A stretch of 41,811 nucleotides of DNA from Bacteroidales bacterium. GTDB lineage: Bacteria; Bacteroidota; Bacteroidia; Bacteroidales; UBA932. The stretch's first letter is position 1, and every line of letters starts with the position of its first letter. Shown here piece after piece: positions 8,031 to 17,093 of this stretch. The notes beneath the pieces are model-generated. The model was not told the DNA's origin. It searched no databases and was given only the letters and a program-made list of their open reading frames with translations. Where the stretch lies: assembly GCA_017513445.1 (NCBI GenBank), contig JAFXFS010000008.1, positions 1 to 41,811 on the forward strand, given 5' to 3'. A program made the translations under genes and the position numbers.

Positions 8031-9337
8031 TTTACACCCTTTCCTTTAACATCAATATCCAACTCTTTAGATTCTCCGGAAGACCTAATAATTAAAGTAA
8101 GTTCTCCATTGTGAGCCTTTAATGATGATTTTGTTGTATAATTGTCTGATTTTGAACTATTTATAAGACAAACCAACTCGCCTCCACTCTTCACTTTGAC
8201 TCTAATTTTTTTATTGTAATCATTTACTAACTCTCCCGTTTCATCTACAACTCTTAAAGTAACAAAAGAGATAAAACCTCTTGATAAAGGAAGAGTAATT
8301 TCAGGATGGTTGATTACTTTAATATGGTGAGGTTTAGATGGTGTATTGAGTATCTTCTGCGCCACTATTTCATCATCCTCATTATAAGCTACTGCCTTAA
8401 TATTTCCTGGTTCATACTCAACATCATACCATAGATTTCTGCAACCCTCAGAGATACCTTTACTCTCTCCATTGACAAATAATTCCACCTTAGGATAGTT
8501 TGTATAGACTAAGACCGGTGTAATTTCACCCTCTCTTCCCTTCCAATTCCAATGAGGGAGAAGGTGTAGTTGTTCTAAATCTTTATTCCAAATTGACTGA
8601 TAATAGTAATATTTATCCTTTGGAATAAAGGCATTATCAATTAAATCATCAAGATCCTCAACTTTATCAAAAAGTTCTGGGACACTCTCTGTGGAGGAGC
8701 TCTTTATGGAAACAATCCCCATTACATTAGTAATTCTCTCTATGCTATCATATAAATTATCATCCACGATAATTGTATTACATCCCATCTCTCTAAGTAG
8801 CATCAAATTCTTCATCAGAGAGATAAATCTATTTATCTCATCAATTTGATGAGTCTTATACCTGACAGCCCTTAAATTATAGGTAGAACCATTAAGTATA
8901 AAGCCCTTATTTTCCAGATAATAAAAGTCTTTTAGAGCAATATATACTCTTTGATTATCAATAATAGTATCCTCTTTATAGATTTTTCTCTCTACTGTGT
9001 ATAGATATGGATTCTCCTCAGACCATAACCAAGGATTCTCCAATGTCAAAGTCTGGATTACGACATCTTTTTCATCATCATTAAGATAGCGATTTTCGTA
9101 GGCAACGATGTTTCCCACATTATTCTTAATCTCAATCACTAACTTCAATGATTCTCCATATAGATTTTCAGGAATTTTAGTCTCGACTTTAATAGTAGCA
9201 AATTCCTCAGAGACATACGGTGCTTTTACATCTATATCAATTAACATATCATCTCTATCACCTCTGTTTTGAGCGAAAGAGAGCATAGGCAATATTGCAA
9301 ATATTGTAACTAAAATTGTTTTAAAGTATCTTTCCAT
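8027..9337 (-). CDS. Secreted GH2 beta-galactosidase-like remnant without a catalytic barrel
   Basis: 436 residues with a signal peptide ending near FAQ (23). What follows aligns by eye with pieces of Bacteroidota family 2 glycosidases: the immunoglobulin-like domain (LENPWLWSEENPYLYTVE), the entry into the TIM barrel (KGFILNG, then LLREMGCNTI), and then directly the end of the barrel and the C-terminal beta domains (HLLPHWNWKGREGE, LFVNGESKG). The N-terminal jelly-roll and the barrel section carrying the acid/base and nucleophile glutamates are missing, yet the reading frame is open throughout. Ordinary family members have roughly 600-1000 residues. It is either a decayed enzyme that kept its frame or a non-catalytic secreted binding protein. 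It stands alone, convergent to the SusCD operon. Confidence 0.75.
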   Translation of the reverse strand: MERYFKTILVTIFAILPMLSFAQNRGDRDDMLIDIDVKAPYVSEEFATIKVETKIPENLYGESLKLVIEIKNNVGNIVAYENRYLNDDEKDVVIQTLTLENPWLWSEENPYLYTVERKIYKEDTIIDNQRVYIALKDFYYLENKGFILNGSTYNLRAVRYKTHQIDEINRFISLMKNLMLLREMGCNTIIVDDNLYDSIERITNVMGIVSIKSSSTESVPELFDKVEDLDDLIDNAFIPKDKYYYYQSIWNKDLEQLHLLPHWNWKGREGEITPVLVYTNYPKVELFVNGESKGISEGCRNLWYDVEYEPGNIKAVAYNEDDEIVAQKILNTPSKPHHIKVINHPEITLPLSRGFISFVTLRVVDETGELVNDYNKKIRVKVKSGGELVCLINSSKSDNYTTKSSLKAHNGELTLIIRSSGESKELDIDVKGKGVK

Positions 9338-9381
9338 AGCAATCTGTTTTAAGTTGTTAGTATAAAAAAACTATTCTTCTT

Positions 9382-9389
9382 CAAATTTA
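9382..9389 (-). promoter_or_regulatory. -7 promoter element of the GH2-like gene
   Basis: On the minus strand TAAATTTG matches TAnnTTTG. The predicted start of transcription is near 9375, giving a leader of about 38 bases. No convincing -33 element is visible. Confidence 0.45.
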
Positions 9390-9409
9390 ACAAATTCTAT
9401 GGAAATAGT

Positions 9410-9417
9410 TATTTTTG
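9410..9417 (+). promoter_or_regulatory. -7 promoter element of mrp
   Basis: TATTTTTG matches TAnnTTTG. Transcription would start near 9424, leaving a leader of about 13 bases before the ATG at 9437. Short leaders of this size recur through the window. Confidence 0.6.
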
Positions 9418-9436
9418 CATTGTAAAATTCTAAACA

Positions 9437-10498
9437 ATGAATAAGGATAATATCATAAAATTGCTTGAGACTATCATCCATCCGGCAAAGGATAAAGATA
9501 TCGTCTCATTGGGAATGGTCGAAGATGTTGATATATCGGCAGATAAGATAAAATTCAAATTGATTTTCCCTGGAAGAGATCCACTTTCTGAAAGTCTTAA
9601 AAAGCGTTGCGAAGATCTTATACAATCAAACTATCCGGACTATAAAGTATCTATTCTGGAGATGATTCGTGAGAAAAAACAGAACAAAGCCTTAATGGTT
9701 GAGGAGAGTTTTGAGGCAATCAGTGGTGTGGGAAAAATCATTGCAGTAGCATCAGGAAAGGGCGGAGTTGGTAAATCAACTGTTGCGGTAAACTTAGCTG
9801 TAACTCTTGCACAAATGGGATATAAAGTGGGATTGGCAGATGCTGATGTTTATGGACCATCTGTTGCAAAGATGACCGATACGGAAGGTTCTGTTCCTGA
9901 AGTTATTATGAAAGATGGTGGAAGCGAGAATGGTGGCACAGATTTGATTGTTCCTATCGAAAGATATGGTGTAAAATGGATGTCAATTGGCTACTTTGCC
10001 CGTCCAGAACAAGCTCTTATCTGGAGAGGTCCAATGGCTTGTAATGCATTGAAACAGATGATTTTACAAGTAGAATGGGGAGAACTTGATTTTCTATTAT
10101 TAGACCTTCCTCCAGGAACGGGAGATATACATATTGCTTTGGTTCACGATATTCCTCTTGCAGGAGCAATTATTGTAAGCACACCACAAGCTGTGGCTTT
10201 GGCAGATGTTGAAAAGGGTGTAAACTTATTTAGAAATAAGAATGTAAATAAACCAATTTTCGGTCTTATTGAGAATATGTCCTGGTTTACTCCAGAAGAG
10301 CTACCAGATAACAAATATTACATCTTTGGTAAGGGTGGTGGAGAGAAGATGGCAAACAAATATCAAATTCCTCTTCTTGGACAAATTCCAATTGTTCAAG
10401 GAATTATGGAGGGAGGAGATAGTGGACTCCCTGCTGTTTTGACTCAACCACAAGTTCGTGAAGCATTTGAGAATATTGCGCACAAACTTGGATTATAG
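9437..10498 (+). CDS. mrp: Mrp/NBP35-family iron-sulfur carrier ATPase
   Basis: Cytosolic P-loop ATPase that carries and transfers Fe-S clusters (ApbC/Mrp). 353 residues: an N-terminal MIP18/DUF59 domain (1-80) fused to a MinD-like ATPase. The deviant Walker A SGKGGVGKST is at 106-115, the switch-like segment LLLDLPPGTGD follows near 217, and a GGGEKM segment lies near 300. The CxxC cluster motif seen in many NBP35 proteins is replaced by a PEELPDNKYYIFG stretch; as I remember it, this is usual in Bacteroidota homologues. It ends 4 bases from the convergent EEP gene with no terminator between them. A separate DUF59 protein is encoded in the suf operon at 33862-34179. Confidence 0.93.
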   Translation: MNKDNIIKLLETIIHPAKDKDIVSLGMVEDVDISADKIKFKLIFPGRDPLSESLKKRCEDLIQSNYPDYKVSILEMIREKKQNKALMVEESFEAISGVGKIIAVASGKGGVGKSTVAVNLAVTLAQMGYKVGLADADVYGPSVAKMTDTEGSVPEVIMKDGGSENGGTDLIVPIERYGVKWMSIGYFARPEQALIWRGPMACNALKQMILQVEWGELDFLLLDLPPGTGDIHIALVHDIPLAGAIIVSTPQAVALADVEKGVNLFRNKNVNKPIFGLIENMSWFTPEELPDNKYYIFGKGGGEKMANKYQIPLLGQIPIVQGIMEGGDSGLPAVLTQPQVREAFENIAHKLGL

Positions 10499-10502
10499 CA
10501 AA

Positions 10503-11462
10503 TCACTCTAATTGGAAAAGTATTGGCAGGTGGTCACTCACACCTCCAATATGTCTCGTGCCGGAATATGTCCTAAATGGCTTAACCCCAAGATATTTAG
10601 TATCGTGCTCCAAAAGAAATTTTGGAGCATATATTTTTGCCCTGCCCTGACAATTTCTACTCGTTATAACTTGATCTATAATCTGCCAACTATTCATAAA
10701 CTTGACACTCCCTTTTGCTCCATTTTCAAATAACTGATATTCCTTGAAGTGGTTAATATAATTGCAGTTATCATCACTGAAAAGTGTTTCAATCTCGGAC
10801 GGCAAATCGTTAAAGTCTCCAACTATTACAACCTTTTCGCCCAATTCTATGATTGAATCTGAATAATGCCGGAGAACTTTGACACAGAGTTCTCTTTTTT
10901 CCATCGACAATTGTCTGCCACTATACTTTGATGGTAAATGAACGACAAATAGGTTTATAGTATCACCTCTGGATAAAGAGAGTTTTGCATAGAGAATATC
11001 TCTACTCCGCAAAGTATCACCCCCTAAAATTGGTTTAATAAAACTACTTTTTAATACTTTAACTCTATTCTCTCTATAAATCAAAGCGACATCAATTCCT
11101 CTTGGATCGCTACTGTCTGAATGTATATAGTTGTACCCTAGAGGATTAAGGGGTGATTTTTCTGTTATCTGCCTCAAAACATAACTATTTTCGACCTCCG
11201 CCAAACCAACTAAATCGGGATAATCTCCATATTTAGACTCAATAGAAATTATTGTTTTTGCTATGGCATCTCTCTTCTGCTCAAATCTCCTCCGGCTCCA
11301 CCTCTTTTCGCCTTGAGGAAGAAACTCCTCGTCAAGTATAGTAAAATCCCTTCGCGTGTCAAAGAAGTTCTCTACATTCCAAAACATAATAAGCACCCCT
11401 CTCTCTTGAACACTCGAAACTGGAGTGAAAAATATTGTAAAGAGTGTAAAAATCAGTGCCAT
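10503..11462 (-). CDS. Endonuclease/exonuclease/phosphatase (EEP) superfamily hydrolase, exported
   Basis: 319 residues with a hydrophobic N-terminus (about 1-17) that looks like a signal peptide. EEP fold motifs in order: WNVENFFD (about 28-35), GLAEVEN (metal-binding Glu), a GIDVALIYR strand, VIVGDFNDLP (catalytic Asp/Asn) and the terminal SDHLPI (Asp-His). Proteins of this type cut phosphodiesters in nucleic acids or lipids; the substrate is unknown. The start codon overlaps the stop of the upstream permease by one base (TAATG), implying coupled translation. Last gene of the mutS transcription unit. Confidence 0.88.
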   Translation of the reverse strand: MALIFTLFTIFFTPVSSVQERGVLIMFWNVENFFDTRRDFTILDEEFLPQGEKRWSRRRFEQKRDAIAKTIISIESKYGDYPDLVGLAEVENSYVLRQITEKSPLNPLGYNYIHSDSSDPRGIDVALIYRENRVKVLKSSFIKPILGGDTLRSRDILYAKLSLSRGDTINLFVVHLPSKYSGRQLSMEKRELCVKVLRHYSDSIIELGEKVVIVGDFNDLPSEIETLFSDDNCNYINHFKEYQLFENGAKGSVKFMNSWQIIDQVITSRNCQGRAKIYAPKFLLEHDTKYLGVKPFRTYSGTRHIGGVSDHLPILFQLE

Positions 11463-12775
11463 TATCCCCTCCTTATCGCCTCTATCGGAGACTCTTTCGA
11501 TGCAATAATTGCAGGTATAATTCCTGAAAGAAGAGCCAGAATCGTGGCTAAAATTGACACAATACCTATTGTTGATAGTGATAATGTCAGATTATTTGCT
11601 GCTGCTGACAGAATCTTTATCAAAAGAAAAGCCATTATAACTCCGGCCACAGCACCAAATAGAGTCAATATGAGTGTCTCAACAAGAAATTGTACCATTA
11701 TATCACTCTCTTTTGCCCCAACTGCTCTCAATAGCCCTATCTCTGATCTTCTCTCCTTGACTGTGACGAACATTATATTAGCAACACCAAAACCCCCTAT
11801 TAAGAGCGAAATCGCAGCAATAATCCACCACATCCTTCCAAAAAGCTCCATTACGATATCAAGTTGAATTAAAATAGAGGATAGTTCATTTATCGAGAAA
11901 TTATCATTCTCTTCTCTTTGTAATGCCCTGAATGCTCGTAATTCTCTGCGTAACAACTCTTTAAGAGCATCATTTGAAATATTCCCTTCTCCTTCTCTCA
12001 TCCCTCCTACTGAAATATAATTTGCGCTACTCTTCAATGAAAAATCTCTCTGAAAGGAGTGTAATGGCATTATCAGAGAGTTGTCTATCGGAACCATAGA
12101 TGCAAGACTCTCCCCTTGACGCAAAGCTACACCGATAATAACCACTTTACTATTTCTAACACTCAACTCTCTCCCTAATGGAGATATCTCTCCAAAAAGC
12201 CTCTCTGCCAATGAGTGGCCAATAATTGCGACATTAGCCCCTCTGGATATCTCTGAAGTTGTCAATCTCCTGCCCTCTTTTAGTTCAAAGATTATCGATG
12301 ATTCCCAATCTCCATCCACTCCTACAATATTAGCATTTACTTCTGGCTGAGTATTGAACTCTGCATCCCTTGATAAAGTACTTAACTCCCTTTTTGATAT
12401 TTTATTACCTGTTTGTGCTACAAATGAGAATGAAGAGGCCATTTTTATCCTATCTCTCAGGTATTCAAACTCCTCAAAAGTGACCTCTTCTCTCCTGATA
12501 TACTCCCACCATTTAAACTCCTCTATCTGCTCTTGGGAGGAGAAAAGTGGCATCTTCTGAATGTAGAAATCATCTCCCTGATGTTTTGAAATTTCATCAT
12601 AGAGGGTTAACTCCATTGAATTCAATAATGATAATACAACCACTACAATAAACAATCCTACGCTTACCCCACTAAGCGATAGAACTGTTCTAAATTTGTC
12701 TAACTTAAGATTACTATATGAGAGTTGTACACTCTGAAATAGAATAGCAATGTAATAATTTAATCTCCCCCTCAT
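11462..12775 (-). CDS. MacB/FtsX-type ABC transporter permease
   Basis: 437-residue inner-membrane protein with the MacB layout: one membrane segment near 30-53, a periplasmic MacB core domain of about 230 residues (with the VDGDW and GHSLAERLF signatures), then three C-terminal segments forming the FtsX domain. The coupling sequence RRSEIGLLRAVGA is present. Such permeases move lipoproteins, peptides or drugs by mechanotransmission and need a separate ATPase and usually a membrane-fusion protein; neither is encoded nearby. It starts 21 bases after mutS and overlaps the next gene by one base. Substrate unknown. Confidence 0.88.
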   Translation of the reverse strand: MRGRLNYYIAILFQSVQLSYSNLKLDKFRTVLSLSGVSVGLFIVVVVLSLLNSMELTLYDEISKHQGDDFYIQKMPLFSSQEQIEEFKWWEYIRREEVTFEEFEYLRDRIKMASSFSFVAQTGNKISKRELSTLSRDAEFNTQPEVNANIVGVDGDWESSIIFELKEGRRLTTSEISRGANVAIIGHSLAERLFGEISPLGRELSVRNSKVVIIGVALRQGESLASMVPIDNSLIMPLHSFQRDFSLKSSANYISVGGMREGEGNISNDALKELLRRELRAFRALQREENDNFSINELSSILIQLDIVMELFGRMWWIIAAISLLIGGFGVANIMFVTVKERRSEIGLLRAVGAKESDIMVQFLVETLILTLFGAVAGVIMAFLLIKILSAAANNLTLSLSTIGIVSILATILALLSGIIPAIIASKESPIEAIRRG

Positions 12776-12796
12776 TCTCTCCCTACACTTAAATAA

Positions 12797-15454
12797 TTAT
12801 ATTCCTAATTTCTTCTTTAACTCCCTCAACTTATCAAAGGCATCGAGAGGAGATAATCTGTTAATATCAAGGTTCTTTAACTCATCTCGAATATCGACTA
12901 AAAGAGGATCATCTAATTGATATATAGAGAGTTGCACTCCTTTATCCATTGGTTTAGGTGCCTCTTCTGCCAACTGAGACATATTATTTGCATGCCTTTT
13001 TCTAGGAATAGCAGGATTATTCTTCTGCTGATCATCTTTACTTTGTAAATCTTGAAGAATAGACTCTGCATTATCCACAACACTCTTTGGCATACCTGCC
13101 AATCTGGCTACGTGAATACCAAAACTGTGAGCAACTCCTCCTCTACATAGCTTCCTTAGGAAGAGAATCTTTCCATCTACCTCCTGAGTTGTAATATGGA
13201 AATTGTGAACTCTGTTTAACTCCTTCTCCAACTCATTAAGCTCGTGATAGTGAGTAGCAAATAGAGTTTTTGGACGATATGGAGAGTTGTGCAGATACTC
13301 CACAATTGACCAAGCTATTGACATACCATCGTATGTGCTGGTTCCTCTACCAATCTCATCAAGCAATACCAAAGAATTCTTTGACAGATTATGGAGAATC
13401 GTTGCTGTCTCATACATCTCTACCATAAAAGTTGATTCCCCCTTTGAAATGTTATCTGAAGCTCCAACTCTTGTGAAAATTTTATCTACAACTCCGATAT
13501 TTGCACTCTTTGCAGGGACAAATGAACCAATCTGAGCCATCAGTACGATTAATGCCGTTTGGCGAAGAAGAGCCGATTTACCTGACATATTAGGACCGGT
13601 AAGAATTATAATCTGCTGATCTGAACTATTAAGTGTTAAATCATTAGCGACATACTCCTCCCCTGGATTCATCATCTGCTCTATCACAGGATGACGTCCC
13701 TGAACGATAGCTAACTTACCCTCCTTATTGAGTTTTGGTCTTGAATAATTATTCAGTACTGCAACCTCTGCAAAATTTGATAAAACATCAAGTTGTGCTA
13801 TCGTCTTTGCATTATCTAAAATCACACCAACCTGTTCCTGAACCTTTTGAACTAAAGATGCAAGTATAGAGCTCTCTAAAACATAAATTTTATCCTGCGC
13901 ACCAACTATTTGCTCCTCATAATTCTTCAGCTCCTCTGTAATATATCTCTCTGCACTTACCAAAGTCTGCTTTCTAATCCAATTTGAAGGAACTTTATCT
14001 TTATGAGTATTTCGTACCTCTATGTAATATCCAAAAACGTTGTTATAACTTATTTTTAATGATGGGATACCTGTTCTCTCGCTCTCTTCTTTTTGGATTT
14101 GTGATAAAATATCTTTTCCGTGAAGGACAATATTTCTTAAATCATCTAATTGAGCATCAACACCTTGCGCAATTACATCACCTTTTCCAACAGCTACAGC
14201 CGGATCTTGCGAAAGGGTATTTTCCAATAACTGTCTCAACGCAAGAGGGTCATTCAATCTTGCAGCTACCTGATTTAAAGCAATTGAATTACCTTTGGTC
14301 GCTATCGATTTAATTGGCTCAACTTTATCGAGGCCTCGCCTTAATTGAACAAGTTCACGCGGAGAGATTCTTCCAGCCGCAGCTCGAGAGACAATTCTCT
14401 CCATATCCCCGATAGAACCAATCAACTCTCTTATTTCATCACGTTCCTCATTATGTTGAACAAAGAAATCTACTACATCGTGACGAATATTTAACTCATC
14501 AATATCCATCAACGGCATAGCAAGCCACTTTTTCAAAAGTCGTGAACCCATCGGTGAGGTACACTTATCTATAACATCTAAAAGCGAGACTCCCTCAGCC
14601 GGAGCCAAAGAGGAGAATATTTCAAGATTTCTTACTGTAAATTTATCCATCCAAACGAATGTATCTCTCTCGATTCTCGATATTGAACAGATATTTGTCA
14701 GAGCATTATGATGAGTTAATTCCAGATATGACAGAATAGCTCCTGCAGCAGTAATCGCAAGTTGGTCATTCTCAACGCCAAACCCTTTTAAAGAATTGAT
14801 AGAGAATTGATTACACAATCTCTTATAGGCAGATTCGTAGGTAAATGCCCAATCATCTATAGAGGATATGTAGGCATTGGTTCGGAATGTCTCCTTAAAA
14901 CTTCTTTCGCTTCCACGTTGCACCAAAATCTCCTTCGGAGCTAAATTTGAGAAAAGAATATCTGCATAATCTATTGTTCCTTCTGCAACACTGAAAGCAC
15001 CTGTCGATATATCCAGAAAGGCAATCCCACAATTCTCCTTGTTTATATAGAAAGATGCCAAGTAGTTATTCTCCTTTTGAACCAATAGATTGTCATTATA
15101 AGATACACCCGGTGTAACCAACTCTGTAACACCTCTTTTGACAAGTTTCTTAGTAAGCTTGGGATCTTCAAGTTGGTCGCAGACAGCAACTTTATAACCG
15201 GCTCGCACCAACTTTGGCAAATAAACATCAATAGAGTGATGCGGGAATCCTGCCAATTCTACGTGTGAGCCAGGTCCATTTGCTCGCTTTGTCAATACAA
15301 TTCCCAAAACTTTACTTGCAATAATTGCATCTTCAGAGAATGTCTCATAAAAGTCTCCAACTCTGAATAGTAGTATTGCTTCAGGATATCTCTCCTTCGC
15401 CTCAAAGTATTGCCTCATCAGAGGTGTTTCTGCTATTGATTTAGATTTGCTCAT
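12797..15454 (-). CDS. mutS: DNA mismatch repair ATPase MutS
   Basis: Binds base-base and small loop mismatches and recruits MutL. 885 residues from the ATG at 15454. The mismatch-reading GDFYE motif (Phe-x-Glu) lies near residue 35, Walker A GPNMSGKS near 620, Walker B LVLLDEIGRGTS near 698, and a short C-terminal dimerisation tail follows a variable linker. The reading frame is open further upstream to a TTG at 15487, but the -7 promoter box TATTTTTG overlaps that extension, so the 15454 start is preferred. Heads a unit with the ABC permease and EEP hydrolase, neither of which has an evident link to repair. Confidence 0.97.
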   Translation of the reverse strand: MSKSKSIAETPLMRQYFEAKERYPEAILLFRVGDFYETFSEDAIIASKVLGIVLTKRANGPGSHVELAGFPHHSIDVYLPKLVRAGYKVAVCDQLEDPKLTKKLVKRGVTELVTPGVSYNDNLLVQKENNYLASFYINKENCGIAFLDISTGAFSVAEGTIDYADILFSNLAPKEILVQRGSERSFKETFRTNAYISSIDDWAFTYESAYKRLCNQFSINSLKGFGVENDQLAITAAGAILSYLELTHHNALTNICSISRIERDTFVWMDKFTVRNLEIFSSLAPAEGVSLLDVIDKCTSPMGSRLLKKWLAMPLMDIDELNIRHDVVDFFVQHNEERDEIRELIGSIGDMERIVSRAAAGRISPRELVQLRRGLDKVEPIKSIATKGNSIALNQVAARLNDPLALRQLLENTLSQDPAVAVGKGDVIAQGVDAQLDDLRNIVLHGKDILSQIQKEESERTGIPSLKISYNNVFGYYIEVRNTHKDKVPSNWIRKQTLVSAERYITEELKNYEEQIVGAQDKIYVLESSILASLVQKVQEQVGVILDNAKTIAQLDVLSNFAEVAVLNNYSRPKLNKEGKLAIVQGRHPVIEQMMNPGEEYVANDLTLNSSDQQIIILTGPNMSGKSALLRQTALIVLMAQIGSFVPAKSANIGVVDKIFTRVGASDNISKGESTFMVEMYETATILHNLSKNSLVLLDEIGRGTSTYDGMSIAWSIVEYLHNSPYRPKTLFATHYHELNELEKELNRVHNFHITTQEVDGKILFLRKLCRGGVAHSFGIHVARLAGMPKSVVDNAESILQDLQSKDDQQKNNPAIPRKRHANNMSQLAEEAPKPMDKGVQLSIYQLDDPLLVDIRDELKNLDINRLSPLDAFDKLRELKKKLGI

Positions 15455-15474
15455 TTTTTTCCAACTTTTCACTG

Positions 15475-15482
15475 CAAAAATA
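15475..15482 (-). promoter_or_regulatory. -7 promoter element of mutS; decides the start codon
   Basis: Minus-strand TATTTTTG. Transcription would begin near 15468, 14 bases before the ATG at 15454. Any longer MutS starting at 15487 would begin upstream of its own message. Confidence 0.6.
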
Positions 15483-15505
15483 GTCAATATTTTACCTAAA
15501 AAAGG

Positions 15506-15513
15506 TATCTTTG
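15506..15513 (+). promoter_or_regulatory. -7 promoter element of the beta-lactamase-like gene
   Basis: TATCTTTG fits TAnnTTTG. The start of transcription would be near 15520, with a leader of about 70 bases. It diverges from the mutS promoter 24 bases away. Confidence 0.5.
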
Positions 15514-15589
15514 TTTGATGAATGCTCTTTTTTTACTGAAAAAAGCATCTCCAGAATAAATTCAAATAACCACTAAATTTTTTCAATTT

Positions 15590-16747
15590 ATGAAAGCATT
15601 ACTCTATAATCTTTCCATCGCATTTATCTTGCTATTTGCCCTTTTCAGCTGTACTCCAATCGATCACGAAAAGATAGCTGAAGAAGAAATTCAAAAAATT
15701 ATGGATGAAACACAAGCGGTCGGTCTAAGTGTTGCCGTTGTTAAAGATGGCGAAATTGCTTACACAAAGGCATTCGGATACAAAAATTTAGAGGACTCTA
15801 TCCCATTAAGCACTGACGATATGTTTAGAATTGCATCTATTTCCAAATCTTTCTCAGCTACTGCTATTATGAAACTTGTAGAGGAGGGAAAAATATCTTT
15901 GGATCAAGATGTGAGTGATCTTATAGGTTTTAAAGTTCGTAATCCAAAATTTCCTAAGAGTGTCATCACCCTTGAGATGTTGCTTTCTCACAGATCAAGT
16001 TTGAATGATTCTCAAGGTTATTTTACTCTTGATGTAATCAATCCTAAAAGCAATCAACACCACAAGGATTGTTATAACGACTATGAACCTGGAACCAATT
16101 ACCAATATTGCAATTTGAATTTCAATATGATAGGTGCAATCATTGAAAAAATTACCGGTGTAAGATTTGATCAATATATAGTTAAAAACATACTTGAACC
16201 TCTTGGTCTATATGGCGGTTATTGCGTAGATTCTCTTGATACTGAGAGACTTACAAGACTATACTCTCGTCGCGATGGCAAGCTTGTTCATAGCCCTGGA
16301 GCATACACAATTTTAGGTGATAGATTGAATGATTATGAGATTGGATATTCTGCCCCTATCTTCTCACCAACTGGTGGAATGAAAATATCTGCACCAGACC
16401 TTGCCAGATATATGATTATGCATATGAATTATGGTGAGGGTGTTGTAAATGGAGTGCCTGTAAGAATAATTTCAGAAGAGAGTTCGAAAATGATGCAAAC
16501 CAAACGCTCTGAGCCAGAAAGTTATGGTTATGCTCTTCGTGAAGCAGATTCTCTTTGGGTCCCTGAATATGCAGTTATGCACACAGGTAGTGCTTATGGA
16601 CTTTCAAGTGTAATGTACTTCTCTCCTATTAAGAAATGGGGAATAGTTGTAATCAATAATGGTGTTATGGTTGATGATGATAGCCGTCCAATTATCAGAA
16701 GACCTGTTGAAGTTCTATATGAACACATCGTTAATGTAGAAGAGTAA
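15590..16747 (+). CDS. Serine beta-lactamase-like hydrolase (class C/S12 family), lipoprotein
   Basis: 385 residues; signal sequence with lipobox FALFSC (Cys 21), so anchored in a membrane facing the periplasm or outside. Penicillin-binding fold motifs: SISK (Ser83-Lys86, nucleophile), YCN (173-175) and a late HTGSAYG segment at the place of the third KTG-like box. This family includes esterases, D-aminopeptidases and peptidoglycan-related hydrolases as well as AmpC, so a role in antibiotic resistance should not be assumed. Monocistronic, divergent from mutS, followed by the tandem repeat array instead of a recognisable terminator. Confidence 0.88.
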   Translation: MKALLYNLSIAFILLFALFSCTPIDHEKIAEEEIQKIMDETQAVGLSVAVVKDGEIAYTKAFGYKNLEDSIPLSTDDMFRIASISKSFSATAIMKLVEEGKISLDQDVSDLIGFKVRNPKFPKSVITLEMLLSHRSSLNDSQGYFTLDVINPKSNQHHKDCYNDYEPGTNYQYCNLNFNMIGAIIEKITGVRFDQYIVKNILEPLGLYGGYCVDSLDTERLTRLYSRRDGKLVHSPGAYTILGDRLNDYEIGYSAPIFSPTGGMKISAPDLARYMIMHMNYGEGVVNGVPVRIISEESSKMMQTKRSEPESYGYALREADSLWVPEYAVMHTGSAYGLSSVMYFSPIKKWGIVVINNGVMVDDDSRPIIRRPVEVLYEHIVNVEE

Positions 16748-16765
16748 TCTACCTAAATACACCTA

Positions 16766-17092
16766 TCATTCCCGAGCTTGATTTGCCACATAACGTCATT
16801 CCCGAGCTTGCCTCGGGAATCTGTTTTTCAATACCCCTTAACAATCAATAGATTGCCGGGCTTCGCCCAGCAATGACGGTTCCGATATCGTCATTCCCGA
16901 GCTGATTTACCATATAACGTCATTCCCGAGCTTGCCTCGGGAATCTGTTATTCTATACCCCTTAACAATCAATAGATTGCCGGGCTTCGCCCAGCAATGA
17001 CGGTTCCGATATCGTCATTCCCGAGCCAATTTACCACATAAAGTCATTCCCGAGCTTGCCTCGGGAATCTGTTATTCTATACCCCTTAACGA
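16766..17092. repeat. 124-bp tandem repeat array of palindromic modules
   Basis: The stretch after the beta-lactamase-like gene repeats with an exact 124-base period (landmark TAA(C/A)GTCATT at 16791, 16915 and 17039), about 2.6 copies. Each unit holds a half module, a full A module (stem ATTCCCGAG/CTCGGGAAT; 16794-16823, 16918-16947, 17042-17071), the spacer ATACCCCTTAAC, and a full B module on the other strand (16850-16878, 16974-17002). The array ends two bases before the stop codon of the convergent hexosaminidase gene. No gene is visible here. Its hairpins may double as terminators. Confidence 0.9.
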
Positions 17093-17093
17093 A

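Noticed and set aside
9437-10498. Mrp without the CxxC cluster motif as a defective protein
   Set aside because: Bacteroidota Mrp proteins usually carry this form in my memory, and all ATPase motifs are intact.
15455-15487. Longer MutS starting with TTG at 15487
   Set aside because: The -7 promoter box overlaps the extension; the conserved N-terminus begins after the ATG at 15454. The same reasoning rejects the TTG at 35830 for SufS.
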